From assembly GCA_003132865.1 (NCBI GenBank), contig PKYZ01000531.1:1-15410 (forward strand): DNA of 15,410 nt, given 5' to 3'. The translations under genes and the position numbers were made by a program. This document shows, piece after piece, positions 1 to 9,500 of the stretch (its first letter is position 1; the number at the start of each line of letters is the position of its first letter). This DNA is from Bryobacterales bacterium (lineage in GTDB: Bacteria > Acidobacteriota > Terriglobia > Bryobacterales > Bryobacteraceae). The notes beneath the pieces were generated by a model. The model was not told the origin of the DNA. It made no database searches and saw nothing but the letters and a program-made list of their open reading frames with translations.

Positions 1-15
1 GGGACTCCCAGTCCC
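1..15. terminator. Possible terminator hairpin cut by the window edge
   Basis: GGGACT and AGTCCC form a perfect 6-bp inverted repeat around a 3-base loop, 10 bases beyond the stop codon of the minus-strand DUF5107-TPR gene. The position suits a transcription end for that operon. The base of the stem and any U-tract would lie outside the window, so this is only a suggestion. Confidence 0.3.
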
Positions 16-24
16 GCCTGGCGC

Positions 25-3000
25 CTAGCTGCGCTTGTTGGCCGCGGCCAGAGCAACCCTGGCTTCAGCCAAACCAGGATCCGTCTCGACAGCCTGGCTC
101 AATTCAGCCTTTGCCTGATTCTGTTCGTTCAATCCAAGGTAGCCGAGACCCGCGATGTAATGCGCCAGCGCCCGGCGGGTGCGGGGCGACATCTCCGGCC
201 CGGACGCGGCCTTCTGCGGGGCGAGAGCTTGCTGCCCGGCCGCCACCAGTCCCCGGAAGATCGCCTTGGCATCTTCGGCCTTGCCGAGTTTCTGCAGCGC
301 GAGTCCCTGGTAATACAGCCCCGCCTGGCGCGCCAGATCGCCTGTGACGGAAGCACGCCGCCTCCGCGGAGCGATCGACGCCGTCGCGCGCTCCCACGAC
401 TCCGTGGCCTTCTGCCGGTTGCCCAGTCCTTCATAGGCCACGCCGCTCCAGTAGGCGGCCTCGGCATTATGAGCGCCGGCGCCGCCGGCAAATCCCAGCG
501 GCAGGTTATCGGGTATCGCCAGGGCGGCCCCCAAATCAGCCAACGCTTGCTCGTATTGTTTGGCGTCGATGTTTCTCTCGCCGCGCAGGATGTGCGCCTC
601 GGTCCAATGCTCGTCGACGTTCAGGTTGACGCCTTCGGCGACGGCGAAGCGCCGGCCGGTCATCATGCGGATTGCATCGTCATACTGGCCTAGAGCCACT
701 TTCACCGCGATGGCACGATTTTCCGCGTCATCCCGCTGCGACACCACGGCTGCGTTCCGAACGAACATCGCATCGCGCTTCGCCAAGCTGGCGCCGGCCT
801 GCTCGTAGAGATCGTCCAGTTCGGTGAAATGCAGGGCGTACTGGCGCTGGCAGGCAACTGCCTTCTCCATCTCGGCGATCGCCTTGTCGAGATCGCTCCC
901 GGACTTCTGGTGCAGGTAGGCGATCGCCAGATTACGATGTACGATGGCGGATGATGGGTCGATGGCCGCGGATGCCTGCCACATTTTGGCGGCTTCCTCG
1001 GGCTGCCAGTCGTACAGCACGTTGCCCAGATAGTAAGGCGCGCGGGCATCGCCCGGGTTTGCGGCGACGGCCTGGCGCAGCACCTCGATGGCTTCGTTCT
1101 GGAATGGAAAAACGTAGTCCGACGGCATGGCCTTCGCCAGCTTGTAATATTCGGCGGCCTTCTCCGGCTGGCCCAGTTTCACAGCGAAATATGCGAGGTA
1201 GTAGTAGGCCATCGGGTGAATCTTGGACTTGTCCGGCGCCGCGGCGGTCGTCTGCAACAGCACATCCGTGCCGTCCTGCCAGAGGCCTGCGTCCAGATAC
1301 TCGGCGGCGGTTTCCTGCGCGGTGGCGGGATGCCTGTTCATCGTGGAGGCGAGAATCTTGGCCGCTTCGGGAGCCTGCGAGGCCAGCCACGCTTCGGCCA
1401 TTGAACGCACGTCCAGCGGGTCGGCGCTATGCGCGGCGGATGCCAGCAGGTCGAGGGCCTCCTTGGAACATCCCGTGTGGCGTAATAATGCGGCTTTCAG
1501 ATTCTGCGCGCGAATATTCAGGGCATTGGACTCGATCGAGCGATTGATGAAATCCATCGCGGAGTTCCAATCTCCGCGGGACGTGGCGATCTCGGCCAGC
1601 CCATAGTAGCCCGCGGCTTTCCACGCCTGGCTCCAGACGGCCTTGAACAAGTAAGTGTAGGCTTCGTCGATCTTGCCTTCCGCCTTCAGTGTGGCGCCCA
1701 GGTAGTAGATCGCCTCGCCGTCCTTGGGAGCCGTGTACCTGTCGGTGAGCCGCTCTAACGCCTTGCGGAACGACTTCTCGGCGTCCGCATATCTGGCCTT
1801 CTTGAAGTCGGTGATGCCGAGCACCGTATTCACGCGCGCGTCACCCGGATCGCGGCGCAGGGCTTCCTGCCAATAGGGAATGGGATCCACCGTGGGCGAG
1901 TGGAATTGCTGGGCGCGCAGGCCCGTCAGGTAAAGTTCTTCATTAGTCTTGATGTCCGCAGGGGGCGGCGGCGGAGTGACTGCCTTCGGCGTGGCCTCCG
2001 GCGTCAGCCGCACCGGGCTGTAGGACACCAGTTCTTTGCCGCCGTCTGAAATCGACGCCACCAGATCGTGATCGTCGATGCCCGCTGGAATCGCCACCTG
2101 CTTCACATAGGGTTTGGCGGGATCGATGCCCACCGTTTCCTGGAAAAGCACTTTCGCGCCCGCTCGCAGCGTAACTTGCGCAGCCTTGTGCGCGGATGTG
2201 GTGTAGAAGCCCACCTTCGCCTGCCCGTGTTCCACTTCCAGATTCACCGCGGCATCCAGGTTGGCCTTTTTGACTCCGCCGATGTCCCGGAACGGATACC
2301 ACTGCATCGAGAACGACCGCGTTTCGTAGGGCTGCAGCCAGCTATAATCCGGTTGGTTGTCCGAGTAAGCCCCCACCATCATTTCCAGATAAGGTCCGTC
2401 GTCGTCGGTCAGTGTCTTATCCCAGGTGCGCCCGAACGGGCCGTTGCCCCAGGTGAAGAACTTCTTGCCGGGAATGATGTGATGATCGGCGATGCTCATC
2501 GTCCCGGCCTGCTTGCCGTGGTCGTAGCCGCCGAAGAAGTCGTCCTGGTAGTTCCAGGCAAAAACCGAGTTAGCCTCCGTATGGTTCTTGTACCAGCTAA
2601 TGTCGACGCCTTTTGTGAAATCCGCGCCCGAGAACTTGGTGTGCGAGATCGGCCAGGCCGTGAACTGGTTCTTGGTGTGGTAAGTGCCGAACTGCGTGCT
2701 GGGCGGGAAGATTATTTGGTATTGATCGGTCGCATGTACCGCTACGTTGGTAAAGCACAGCATAGTGTTCACCTCCGGCGTGCGATTCACGATGCGCACC
2801 GAAGCTTCCAGGTAAGCCTTCCCCGGCCGGAGCGTATAACCCACCGCCCATCGCATGCGCTGCCGAACTTCCAACTCGCCAACCCAGATGGTCTTGCTGC
2901 CATCCGCGTTCTCTTCCACTTTGTACTGCACGGGAATGAACGTGCTGGCGCGGTGGTGGTGTGGAATGTTCCATTCGACTCCACCCGAAATCCAGGCGCC

Positions 3001-3408
3001 GATCAGCCCGATCAACGCCGGCTTGATCACGTGCTGGCGGTAGATGAAGTTGTAGTTATTGGTCTTGTCGACGCCTTCAAAGATCCGCCCGCCGACCTCC
3101 GGAAGCACCCCGATCCGAATGTACTCGTTCTCCAGATAGACCATGGTGTACGACTTATCCACCTTCTTGCCGGTGAGCGTGTCGTACATCGGATAGGGGT
3201 ACACGGGCCCTTGCGCTCCTTGCGATTCCCGCCCGAAGAAGAACATCGGGTTCGGCTCGGGCGCTCCAGCCAGGTAAGTGGGGATTACGGCCTGCGTCTC
3301 CCAAACCTTCACCGGCGAACCTTCGGCGCCCAAGGCAAGAGACGAGCCGATCGATAGTGCCACTACGACCAAACATAGCGGCAGCGATAGAAACGATTTA
3401 CGTAACAT
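25..3408 (-). CDS. Exported DUF5107 and TPR-repeat protein (1127 aa)
   Basis: The N-terminus has a signal peptide: positive MLRK, then a hydrophobic stretch to about residue 27 ending in LALGA. Residues about 30-370 match my recollection of DUF5107, a beta-rich fold resembling the galactose-mutarotase/sugar-binding sandwich, with features such as VLPEVGGRIFEG and GGVEWNIPHHHR. A proline-rich linker (TPPPPPAD) near residue 480 leads into a long run of tetratricopeptide repeats to the C-terminus, where the ALERL, YYLGATLKAEGKIDEA and LGNVLYDWQPEEA patterns recur. The start ATG has a GGAAGAAGG ribosome site about 4 bases upstream. The gene lies 35 bases after the TPR gene and is probably the last gene of the UnbV-TPR-DUF5107 operon. 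A role in recognising or trimming carbohydrate at the cell envelope is inferred from the fold. The enzymatic activity is unknown. Confidence 0.9.
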   Translation of the reverse strand: MLRKSFLSLPLCLVVVALSIGSSLALGAEGSPVKVWETQAVIPTYLAGAPEPNPMFFFGRESQGAQGPVYPYPMYDTLTGKKVDKSYTMVYLENEYIRIGVLPEVGGRIFEGVDKTNNYNFIYRQHVIKPALIGLIGAWISGGVEWNIPHHHRASTFIPVQYKVEENADGSKTIWVGELEVRQRMRWAVGYTLRPGKAYLEASVRIVNRTPEVNTMLCFTNVAVHATDQYQIIFPPSTQFGTYHTKNQFTAWPISHTKFSGADFTKGVDISWYKNHTEANSVFAWNYQDDFFGGYDHGKQAGTMSIADHHIIPGKKFFTWGNGPFGRTWDKTLTDDDGPYLEMMVGAYSDNQPDYSWLQPYETRSFSMQWYPFRDIGGVKKANLDAAVNLEVEHGQAKVGFYTTSAHKAAQVTLRAGAKVLFQETVGIDPAKPYVKQVAIPAGIDDHDLVASISDGGKELVSYSPVRLTPEATPKAVTPPPPPADIKTNEELYLTGLRAQQFHSPTVDPIPYWQEALRRDPGDARVNTVLGITDFKKARYADAEKSFRKALERLTDRYTAPKDGEAIYYLGATLKAEGKIDEAYTYLFKAVWSQAWKAAGYYGLAEIATSRGDWNSAMDFINRSIESNALNIRAQNLKAALLRHTGCSKEALDLLASAAHSADPLDVRSMAEAWLASQAPEAAKILASTMNRHPATAQETAAEYLDAGLWQDGTDVLLQTTAAAPDKSKIHPMAYYYLAYFAVKLGQPEKAAEYYKLAKAMPSDYVFPFQNEAIEVLRQAVAANPGDARAPYYLGNVLYDWQPEEAAKMWQASAAIDPSSAIVHRNLAIAYLHQKSGSDLDKAIAEMEKAVACQRQYALHFTELDDLYEQAGASLAKRDAMFVRNAAVVSQRDDAENRAIAVKVALGQYDDAIRMMTGRRFAVAEGVNLNVDEHWTEAHILRGERNIDAKQYEQALADLGAALAIPDNLPLGFAGGAGAHNAEAAYWSGVAYEGLGNRQKATESWERATASIAPRRRRASVTGDLARQAGLYYQGLALQKLGKAEDAKAIFRGLVAAGQQALAPQKAASGPEMSPRTRRALAHYIAGLGYLGLNEQNQAKAELSQAVETDPGLAEARVALAAANKRS

Positions 3409-3443
3409 GACACCTTCTTCCTATGAATCCCGGCAGAGACCGG

Positions 3444-4667
3444 TTAATACTTAGTCCCGCTGCTCAGGACCTTCTTGGCCCGGCCCATACCTCCAAATTC
3501 CACCGGCGCCTGGGCCAGCGCATCGTCCAAAGCTGCCCGCAGCACGGCGTTTTCCGGTTCCCGCCGCACCGCTTCGCGCAGTTCTGCCAAACCTTGGTTC
3601 CACTGGCCCAGGCGCAGCAGCGCAATAGCGAAGTTCACGCGCATTCCCACGTGGCCGGGCAGCAGATCCAGTGCCGCCCGGTATTTTTGCAGTGCGCCGC
3701 GCAGATCGCCGGCCTTCTCCAGATCCGCGCCCCGATTGTTGAGTTCAATCCCGGCCAGCAGGTTCTGGTCGTCCTTGTCTTTATCGCGCAACAGTGCCGC
3801 CAGCTTTTTCTTGATGGCGTCGGCCTGTTCTTCCTGTCCGTCCTCGCGCAACGCGCGCTGCAGGCCGTAGAGCGTGCTCTGGTTCTTGGGATCGAGGCGC
3901 GCCGCCTCCTGCAAATGTGCGACCGCCAGATGCGCCTTGCCTTGGTCGAGGTACAACGAACCGAGGCGGGTTTGCGCGACGGAGTCGTCCGGCGCCAGCG
4001 CCACGGCGCGCTCGAAGGCCGTCAGGGCCCCGGCATTGTCCAACAAGGTTTTGCGCGCGTCTCCCAGGTCCGACCAGGCCTCCGCGAAATCGGGACGCAG
4101 TGCCACGGCTTCTTGCAGGTGCGCCGCGGCCTTAGTGACCTCACTCTGCCCGCTGCAGACCTTGGCCCGCAGATACTGCGGATAAGCCGCGTCAGGCTTG
4201 TGCCCCAGGAGTTCGATCGCGCGATCCAGGCGTCCGGCGGCTTGATCGAGATCGCCGGCCTCGAGCAAAAGCAAACCGAGGTTCAAGTGCGCCTGCGCGA
4301 ACTTCGGATCCAGTGCCACGGCCTTTTCAAGCGGGCCGCGGGCGGCTTTGGCCTCGCCAAAGGCGTTGAATGCTTCGCCCAGGGCATTCTGCGCCTCCGC
4401 CGAGCGGGGCCGCAGCCGGACGGCTTCCGTCAGTTGCGCGATCGATCCCGCGCCGTCTCCCTCCTCCTGTAAGACACTGCCCAGGAGCAGCCGGGCATCC
4501 GCATCGCGCGGGTTGGTCTTGACGATGTCATACAAGAGGCGAATGGCCTGCGGGCGCTGCCCCTTGGCCAGCAAAGCCCAAGCTTCTTCGATCGGTTTGC
4601 GCTGCGCCAGCAGGGAAACGGCGCACACCAGCGCCACGCAGACGGCGAGAGTCGTGCCCCACTTCAT
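3444..4667 (-). CDS. Exported tetratricopeptide-repeat protein (407 aa)
   Basis: A signal peptide covers about residues 1-21 (MKWGTT, hydrophobic core, then SLLAQ). The rest is almost entirely TPR helices, with repeated units of the type AxxxLGxxxxxxGDxxxAxxxLxxAxxLxP, for example ADARLLLGSVLQEEGDGAGS and AHLNLGLLLLEAGDLDQA. TPR proteins are protein-protein scaffolds, so no catalytic function is claimed. The start codon overlaps the stop of the upstream UnbV-type gene in an ATGA (4664-4667). The AGGAG just before the ATG leaves no normal spacing, so translation probably depends on reinitiation by ribosomes finishing the upstream gene. It likely acts in the periplasm with its operon partners. 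Confidence 0.88.
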   Translation of the reverse strand: MKWGTTLAVCVALVCAVSLLAQRKPIEEAWALLAKGQRPQAIRLLYDIVKTNPRDADARLLLGSVLQEEGDGAGSIAQLTEAVRLRPRSAEAQNALGEAFNAFGEAKAARGPLEKAVALDPKFAQAHLNLGLLLLEAGDLDQAAGRLDRAIELLGHKPDAAYPQYLRAKVCSGQSEVTKAAAHLQEAVALRPDFAEAWSDLGDARKTLLDNAGALTAFERAVALAPDDSVAQTRLGSLYLDQGKAHLAVAHLQEAARLDPKNQSTLYGLQRALREDGQEEQADAIKKKLAALLRDKDKDDQNLLAGIELNNRGADLEKAGDLRGALQKYRAALDLLPGHVGMRVNFAIALLRLGQWNQGLAELREAVRREPENAVLRAALDDALAQAPVEFGGMGRAKKVLSSGTKY

Positions 4668-6403
4668 CTCCTGAATCTCTCCCTGCCCGTGATGCCGGAG
4701 CCCTCCGTCACGTGGATCAACCGGTCCGCCGCCACGCCGCTCAGTTTCTCGACCTGACCCAGAGGCCAGCGGACCTCCAGTTCCACCGTGGCGACTGGTC
4801 CAAGGCCGAAATGCAGGCGCGAGTCGTTACTTGACAAGTAGGACGACTGGCTCAGCACCTCCTGCGCCTGCACCTTATCGCCGTAGCGCACCGTAACGCG
4901 CCCCCCGACCGCGCCGCGGTTCGACTTGACGCCGTGCAGCTTGACTTTGATCCAGTGGCTATCCCCGCTCACGTCGTTGCGCAACAGGGAAGGCGGCTCA
5001 TTGTGATTGACGATCAGGATATCGACATCGCCGTCGTTATCGAAGTCGCCCACGGCACACCCGCGGCTGGAGTGCAGAGCTTCTACTCCCGGTCCGGCCT
5101 GACCGAGTAACTCCTCGAAACGACCCTTGCCTAAGTTCCGGAAAACCACCCGCGGCGTATTGTAGTTATCGCGCACTTCCGGATAAATTCCGCCGGTTAC
5201 CCAGAACAAGTCCGGGTTGCCGTCGTTGTCCAGGTCCGCGATCGCGATGCCCCAGCACACATAGCGCGTCTCCACCGCCAGGCCCGCCTGCAGGGTCATG
5301 TCGCGGAAGTCGCCCTTGCCGTTGTTCACATACAATCCCGGAGTGTCGGCGGAGTAGTGTGTCTTGACAATGTCCAGGTTGCCGTCCAGCCTGAAGTCGC
5401 CGATGCCGAGCCCCATTCCGGCCTGCTCCATCCCGTCGTCGCTCAGCGCTACGCCTTTCTCCAGCCCCTGTTCCGTGAATGTCCCGTCGTGGTTATTCCG
5501 GAAGAACAGGCTGGGCGTGGAATCGCAGGCCACGTAGATATCCGGCCAGCCGTCGTTGTCGAAGTCTGCGGATACCGCCGTCAAACCGTACCCTCCGTCG
5601 ACCTTGCCGATCCCCGATGGCGTCGTCACATCCGTAAAGGCGCCGTCCCCATTGTTGTGATAGAGACTATGGTGGCCGTAGCGCAGGCCACGCGGGCCGC
5701 AAAATATGCCCCCGGGGTTACAACTGGTGGAAGTGCTGGCGCGCGGAACCGTCTCGATATCGAATGCCACATAGTTGGATACGAACAGATCGAGCCGGCC
5801 GTCGCGGTCATAATCGAGGAAGGTGCAGCCGGACCCAAACCGCGGCTGCGCGTTCCACAAACCTGCCTCCTTTGTGACATCCGTGAACGTGCCGTCCCCG
5901 TTGTTACGGTATAGCGTGTTCTGGTCCCAGCCGGTAATAAACAGGTCGTCGAAGCCGTCGTTGTTGTAGTCGCCGACCGCCACGCCGTATTGGTAGCCGG
6001 TGCGGAACAGTCCGGCTTTCGCGGTCGCGTCCGTGAAGGTGCTGTCGCGGTTGTTTCTGTAAAGGCGCTGGGAGGCGGTGGGCGGCGGATCGCCGAATCG
6101 CGAGCCCGTCAAAACCAGAATATCCAGCCAGCCGTCGTTGTCATAGTCCAGGAAGGCGGCCCCGCAGCTCATGGCCTCGATCACATAGTCGGCGCGGCGG
6201 GGATGGCCGCACACCACGGTTTCCGTGATCCCGGCCTGGCGGGCCACATCCGTGAAGCTGGCATGAAAAGGAAGTCCGGAAGGCTTGCCCCGCGGCGCGG
6301 CCTTGACTCCGCGCGAGGCCATCCCGGTTTGGACCTGACTGAAAAGCCGGCAGGCCGGCAAAGCCAGAAAACTCAATGCGCTTCGCCGGGTAATAGAAAC
6401 CAT
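4664..6403 (-). CDS. CRTAC1-like FG-GAP/VCBS repeat protein with ASPIC-UnbV domain (579 aa)
   Basis: The N-terminus carries a twin arginine (R6-R7 in ITRRSALSFLALPAC), suggesting Tat export. Cys18 could be a lipoprotein cysteine, although Pro at -2 is unusual. At least seven calcium-binding D-x-D/N-x-DG-xx-D loops follow, including DYDNDGWLD (86-94), DYNNDGFDD, DYDRDGRLD, DFDNDGWPD, DLDNDGNPD and DFDNDGDVD, as expected for a beta-propeller of FG-GAP/VCBS repeats. Residues about 480-565 form the ASPIC/UnbV domain, with NRGAVGGRVTVRYG and the LHFGLG motif. Such proteins are extracytoplasmic and often encoded next to TonB receptors in acidobacteria; their ligand is not known. There is no Shine-Dalgarno sequence. 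A TATATT hexamer ends 6 bases before the ATG, pointing to a leaderless message. It is the first gene of a three-gene operon. Confidence 0.92.
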   Translation of the reverse strand: MVSITRRSALSFLALPACRLFSQVQTGMASRGVKAAPRGKPSGLPFHASFTDVARQAGITETVVCGHPRRADYVIEAMSCGAAFLDYDNDGWLDILVLTGSRFGDPPPTASQRLYRNNRDSTFTDATAKAGLFRTGYQYGVAVGDYNNDGFDDLFITGWDQNTLYRNNGDGTFTDVTKEAGLWNAQPRFGSGCTFLDYDRDGRLDLFVSNYVAFDIETVPRASTSTSCNPGGIFCGPRGLRYGHHSLYHNNGDGAFTDVTTPSGIGKVDGGYGLTAVSADFDNDGWPDIYVACDSTPSLFFRNNHDGTFTEQGLEKGVALSDDGMEQAGMGLGIGDFRLDGNLDIVKTHYSADTPGLYVNNGKGDFRDMTLQAGLAVETRYVCWGIAIADLDNDGNPDLFWVTGGIYPEVRDNYNTPRVVFRNLGKGRFEELLGQAGPGVEALHSSRGCAVGDFDNDGDVDILIVNHNEPPSLLRNDVSGDSHWIKVKLHGVKSNRGAVGGRVTVRYGDKVQAQEVLSQSSYLSSNDSRLHFGLGPVATVELEVRWPLGQVEKLSGVAADRLIHVTEGSGITGRERFRR

Positions 6404-6409
6404 GGACTC

Positions 6410-6415
6410 AATATA
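6410..6415 (-). promoter_or_regulatory. Candidate -10 element for a leaderless UnbV-operon transcript
   Basis: TATATT (minus strand) ends exactly 6 bases before the ATG at 6403, so transcription would begin at about the A of the start codon. I see no convincing -35 hexamer and no ribosome binding site. It lies just past the receptor gene's terminator, as expected if a new transcription unit begins here. Confidence 0.5.
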
Positions 6416-6445
6416 GTTCAGAATCGGTGCGGCCCGTCCGCGAAC

Positions 6446-6479
6446 AAAAATGCAGCGGCGAGGAAAACCCCCGCCGCTG
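6446..6479 (-). terminator. Intrinsic terminator of the TonB-dependent receptor gene
   Basis: In the minus-strand RNA, CAGCGGCG pairs with CGCCGCTG. The stem extends by one G-U and two G-C pairs, giving 11 bp with a 5-base loop. It is followed, after CA, by five uridines (from AAAAA at 6446-6450). It begins 27 bases beyond the receptor stop codon. Both the strong stem and the U-tract are directly visible. This separates the receptor from the UnbV operon downstream. Confidence 0.85.
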
Positions 6480-6506
6480 TTTTGGGGTAGTAATGCCGCC
6501 GTGGCC

Positions 6507-9500
6507 CTAGAAAATTATCTTCAAGCCTAGCTCCACCTGCCGTCCGCTTTGGTTGCCGTAGCCTCCGCCCTGCGCGCCAAAAATGCCGCCCGGAGAGCCC
6601 TGGTACAGAGTCTGACCGAACGTGGAATCGGTAACGCCCGTGTCCGGATCGCCGCGGTTCAGCCGGTTGGTGGCATTGTAAGCCGCCATCTTCAGTTCCG
6701 CGTGAAATCTGTCGGTGATGTTGAAGGCCTTGGTCAGGTTGCCGTCGAGTACCCAGAACTTAGGACCCGTCAGGCAATCGTATTGCAACGGATTGGTCCG
6801 CAGAACATAGGTGTTGGCGGGTATCGGGGAAAACGCCGCGGTGTTAAACCAGTGCTGCGGCGTGGGGTTCGAGACGCACGGGTTGCCGTTGACGATCAGG
6901 TTGCCGAACTGCGGGAAGTCGCCGGTCATGAAAGTCCAGATTCCGGCTGCCTTCCAGCCTCCCACGATGGCATCCGCCGCCCGGGGTAGATCGTTGAGAT
7001 ACGGCTTGCCCTTACCGATCGGCAATTCCCACGTGCCCGCGAGGTTCAGGCGGTTGCGGGGCTGGTTGCTATTCTGATATACGAGTTGGTTCGCATACCA
7101 TTCCTGGTCGTTGAAAACGCCGCCATTCAGGAAGCCATTAGTCTGGGCTTTCTCCCGAATGTACACGTATGTAGCGATGAAGTTGTAGCCCTTGCTGAAG
7201 GCCTTCTGCGCTTTCAACTCCACCGACTGATAGCGCTCGGCCGCTCCCAGTACCCCGAGGGAATACAAGCCGCCGTACTGCGGATAGGGCACCAGCAAAG
7301 AACCTAACGAAACCGTTTGCTGGTTATACAGCGGACCCGGCATCAAGGTCGTGTTCAGATACTGATAAAAAGGATTCGCCACCTGCTGGTTCAACTGGTT
7401 CTGATACTGCACCTCCAGCGCCGGGTTGATCTGATTCAACGCCTTGGTGTATTGCTGGTTGCCGAGGTTTATGAAGTAGGTTCCCGAAACCACGATCTGG
7501 CCGGGAATCTGCCGCTGTAAATTGAAGTTAAAACGGTCGTTGCGGGCCTTCTGCTGGTTCTGGTTGTACCACAGCAAAGGCTGGCCGCCGCGCCCTAGAT
7601 TGCCACCGAAGCCTGTGCCGAGGATGGGCAGCAGCGGGTTGCTGCTGGCCGGGTACGGATTCGAGATGGTCTCCTGCGGCACGCCGTCGTGTGGCGCCAG
7701 CGTGTTTTGGTAGCCCGTCTCTCCCAGGAACGGCGGCTCCAGGAATCCGACGGTCTCATATCCGGAGACCGGCGCCAGCGCGATGTTCATCTCGTACGGA
7801 ATCAGGTATCGCGCATAGCCGAACCGGAAAGCCGTTCTGTCGTTAATGCGGTAAGCCAAGCCGACGCGCGGCTGCAGGGCTAGTTTCTGCGGGTCGAATG
7901 CGCCCGGATGGCTGGAGCTGGCGAACTGCCATTGGCCGGTCCATTGATAGAAATTGCTGCCCACGATACTGGTGGCCGCCGCCGGCATGTTCGGCGGATT
8001 GGCCTGCATTTCCGGCACGGGTGCAGTCAGGTTGAGTCCTCGTGAAAAGTCGTTCGCCGGATCGTAGATGGCCCCTTCGTATTCATCCCGAAGTCCCAGA
8101 TTCAAGGTGATCCTGGAGTTTACCTTCCAATCGTCCTGTATATACCCGCCGTAGAACTTGACATGCGGATTGGGAACCGGGCCGCCGATCATTTGCGAGG
8201 AACCATCCAAGGCGCCCAGCAGGAAGGTGGCATACTGATCGCCATAGAGCCCGGTGTTCGGATTGTTGAAGGTGTTGGCCGTCAGGGCCGTGTTGAAATA
8301 GAAGTTGGATGTGCTCGACACGTAACTGAGGCCGTAGCTCTCGCGCTGTTCAAAGCCGGCTTTCAGATAGTGCGAGCCTCTTTGCTGCGCGATCTTGACG
8401 CTGGAGGCCTCTCCCTTGGGGGCCTGGTTCCAGTAGAAACCGCCGCCGCCAAACCCGTTTCCGCCGATATTCATGTCCGGATAGTAGATCGGCTGCCCGA
8501 CGGAAGCCTTTTGATACGTCTCGTACCAGGGATTGTTCGGCCAGATCGATCCCCAACCGCTCGAAGGCAATGGAGGGGAAATATAAGCGTCCAGCAGGCT
8601 GTGCCAGTCGCCATGGAATTCCAGCAGGGTGCGCGCATTGATGGTCCAAATGGCATCGCCGCCCGCGTTCCAGGCGGCCCGCGCCGTGCCCGTCGGGACA
8701 TAGAGTTGGGAGTTGTTGGGCGTCGGGTTGCCGGCCAGATCGGTGGTGTTGTACCGGGCCATGCGCCCGAACAGCTTCCATTTGTCGTTGATATTGAAGT
8801 CCACCCGGTCCGATATGTTGTAGTATCCGTACTTCTCGATAAAGCCCTTGGTGAAGTTGTTCACCCCGGTGATATTCAGTCCCGGATTGTTGGGCGCCCA
8901 AAAGTCCTTCATCAGACTGGCGGACAGCGGATCCCAGCGGGCCTGCGGGATCTTGTTGCCCGGGAACGGGGTCACGCTCACCGATCCGTCCGCATTCAAT
9001 ACCGAGGTCCAGGGGTCGTAAATGGTCCGGATACTCGCCTGGCCCGTGGTTTGGTTGAGACCGTACGACTGCGAGAAATCGCCCTGCGCTTCCAGGGCGG
9101 CCGGCACGGTTCGGACATAACTGTTCGGGTAGCCTACCTGCCAATCCTCGATGGAGAAGAAATTGAACAACTTGTTCTTCTTGATCGGGTTGCCAAGAGT
9201 GCCGCCGTACATATTCTGGCGCTGTGCGTTGGCGCTAAAGGTCGTACGGTCGGCTTCCGCGCTGAGCCACGGATAGCGGCCCAGGTAGAAGGCGTTGCCG
9301 TGAAACTCGTTGGTGCCGGACTTGGTGGTCATGGTGATCGTGCCGCCCGCACTGTGGCCGGATTCCGCGTCCACGCTATTGGTGGAGACAATGACTTCCT
9401 GCACTGCGTCGGTATTGGGCGGAGTCGTGTTCTTTTGGCCCATGCCGATGGGCATGCCGTCCACTTCCAGATCGTTCTTCAGGTTGGTGCCTCCACCCAA

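Noticed and set aside
2068..3357. 429-residue plus-strand open frame opposite the DUF5107 gene
   Set aside because: The translation is rich in R, H and V as in shadow frames, with no signal or motif; the minus-strand protein is well supported.
3423..4472. 349-residue plus-strand open frame opposite the TPR gene
   Set aside because: It mirrors the TPR repeats and looks like no known protein; it is a shadow frame.
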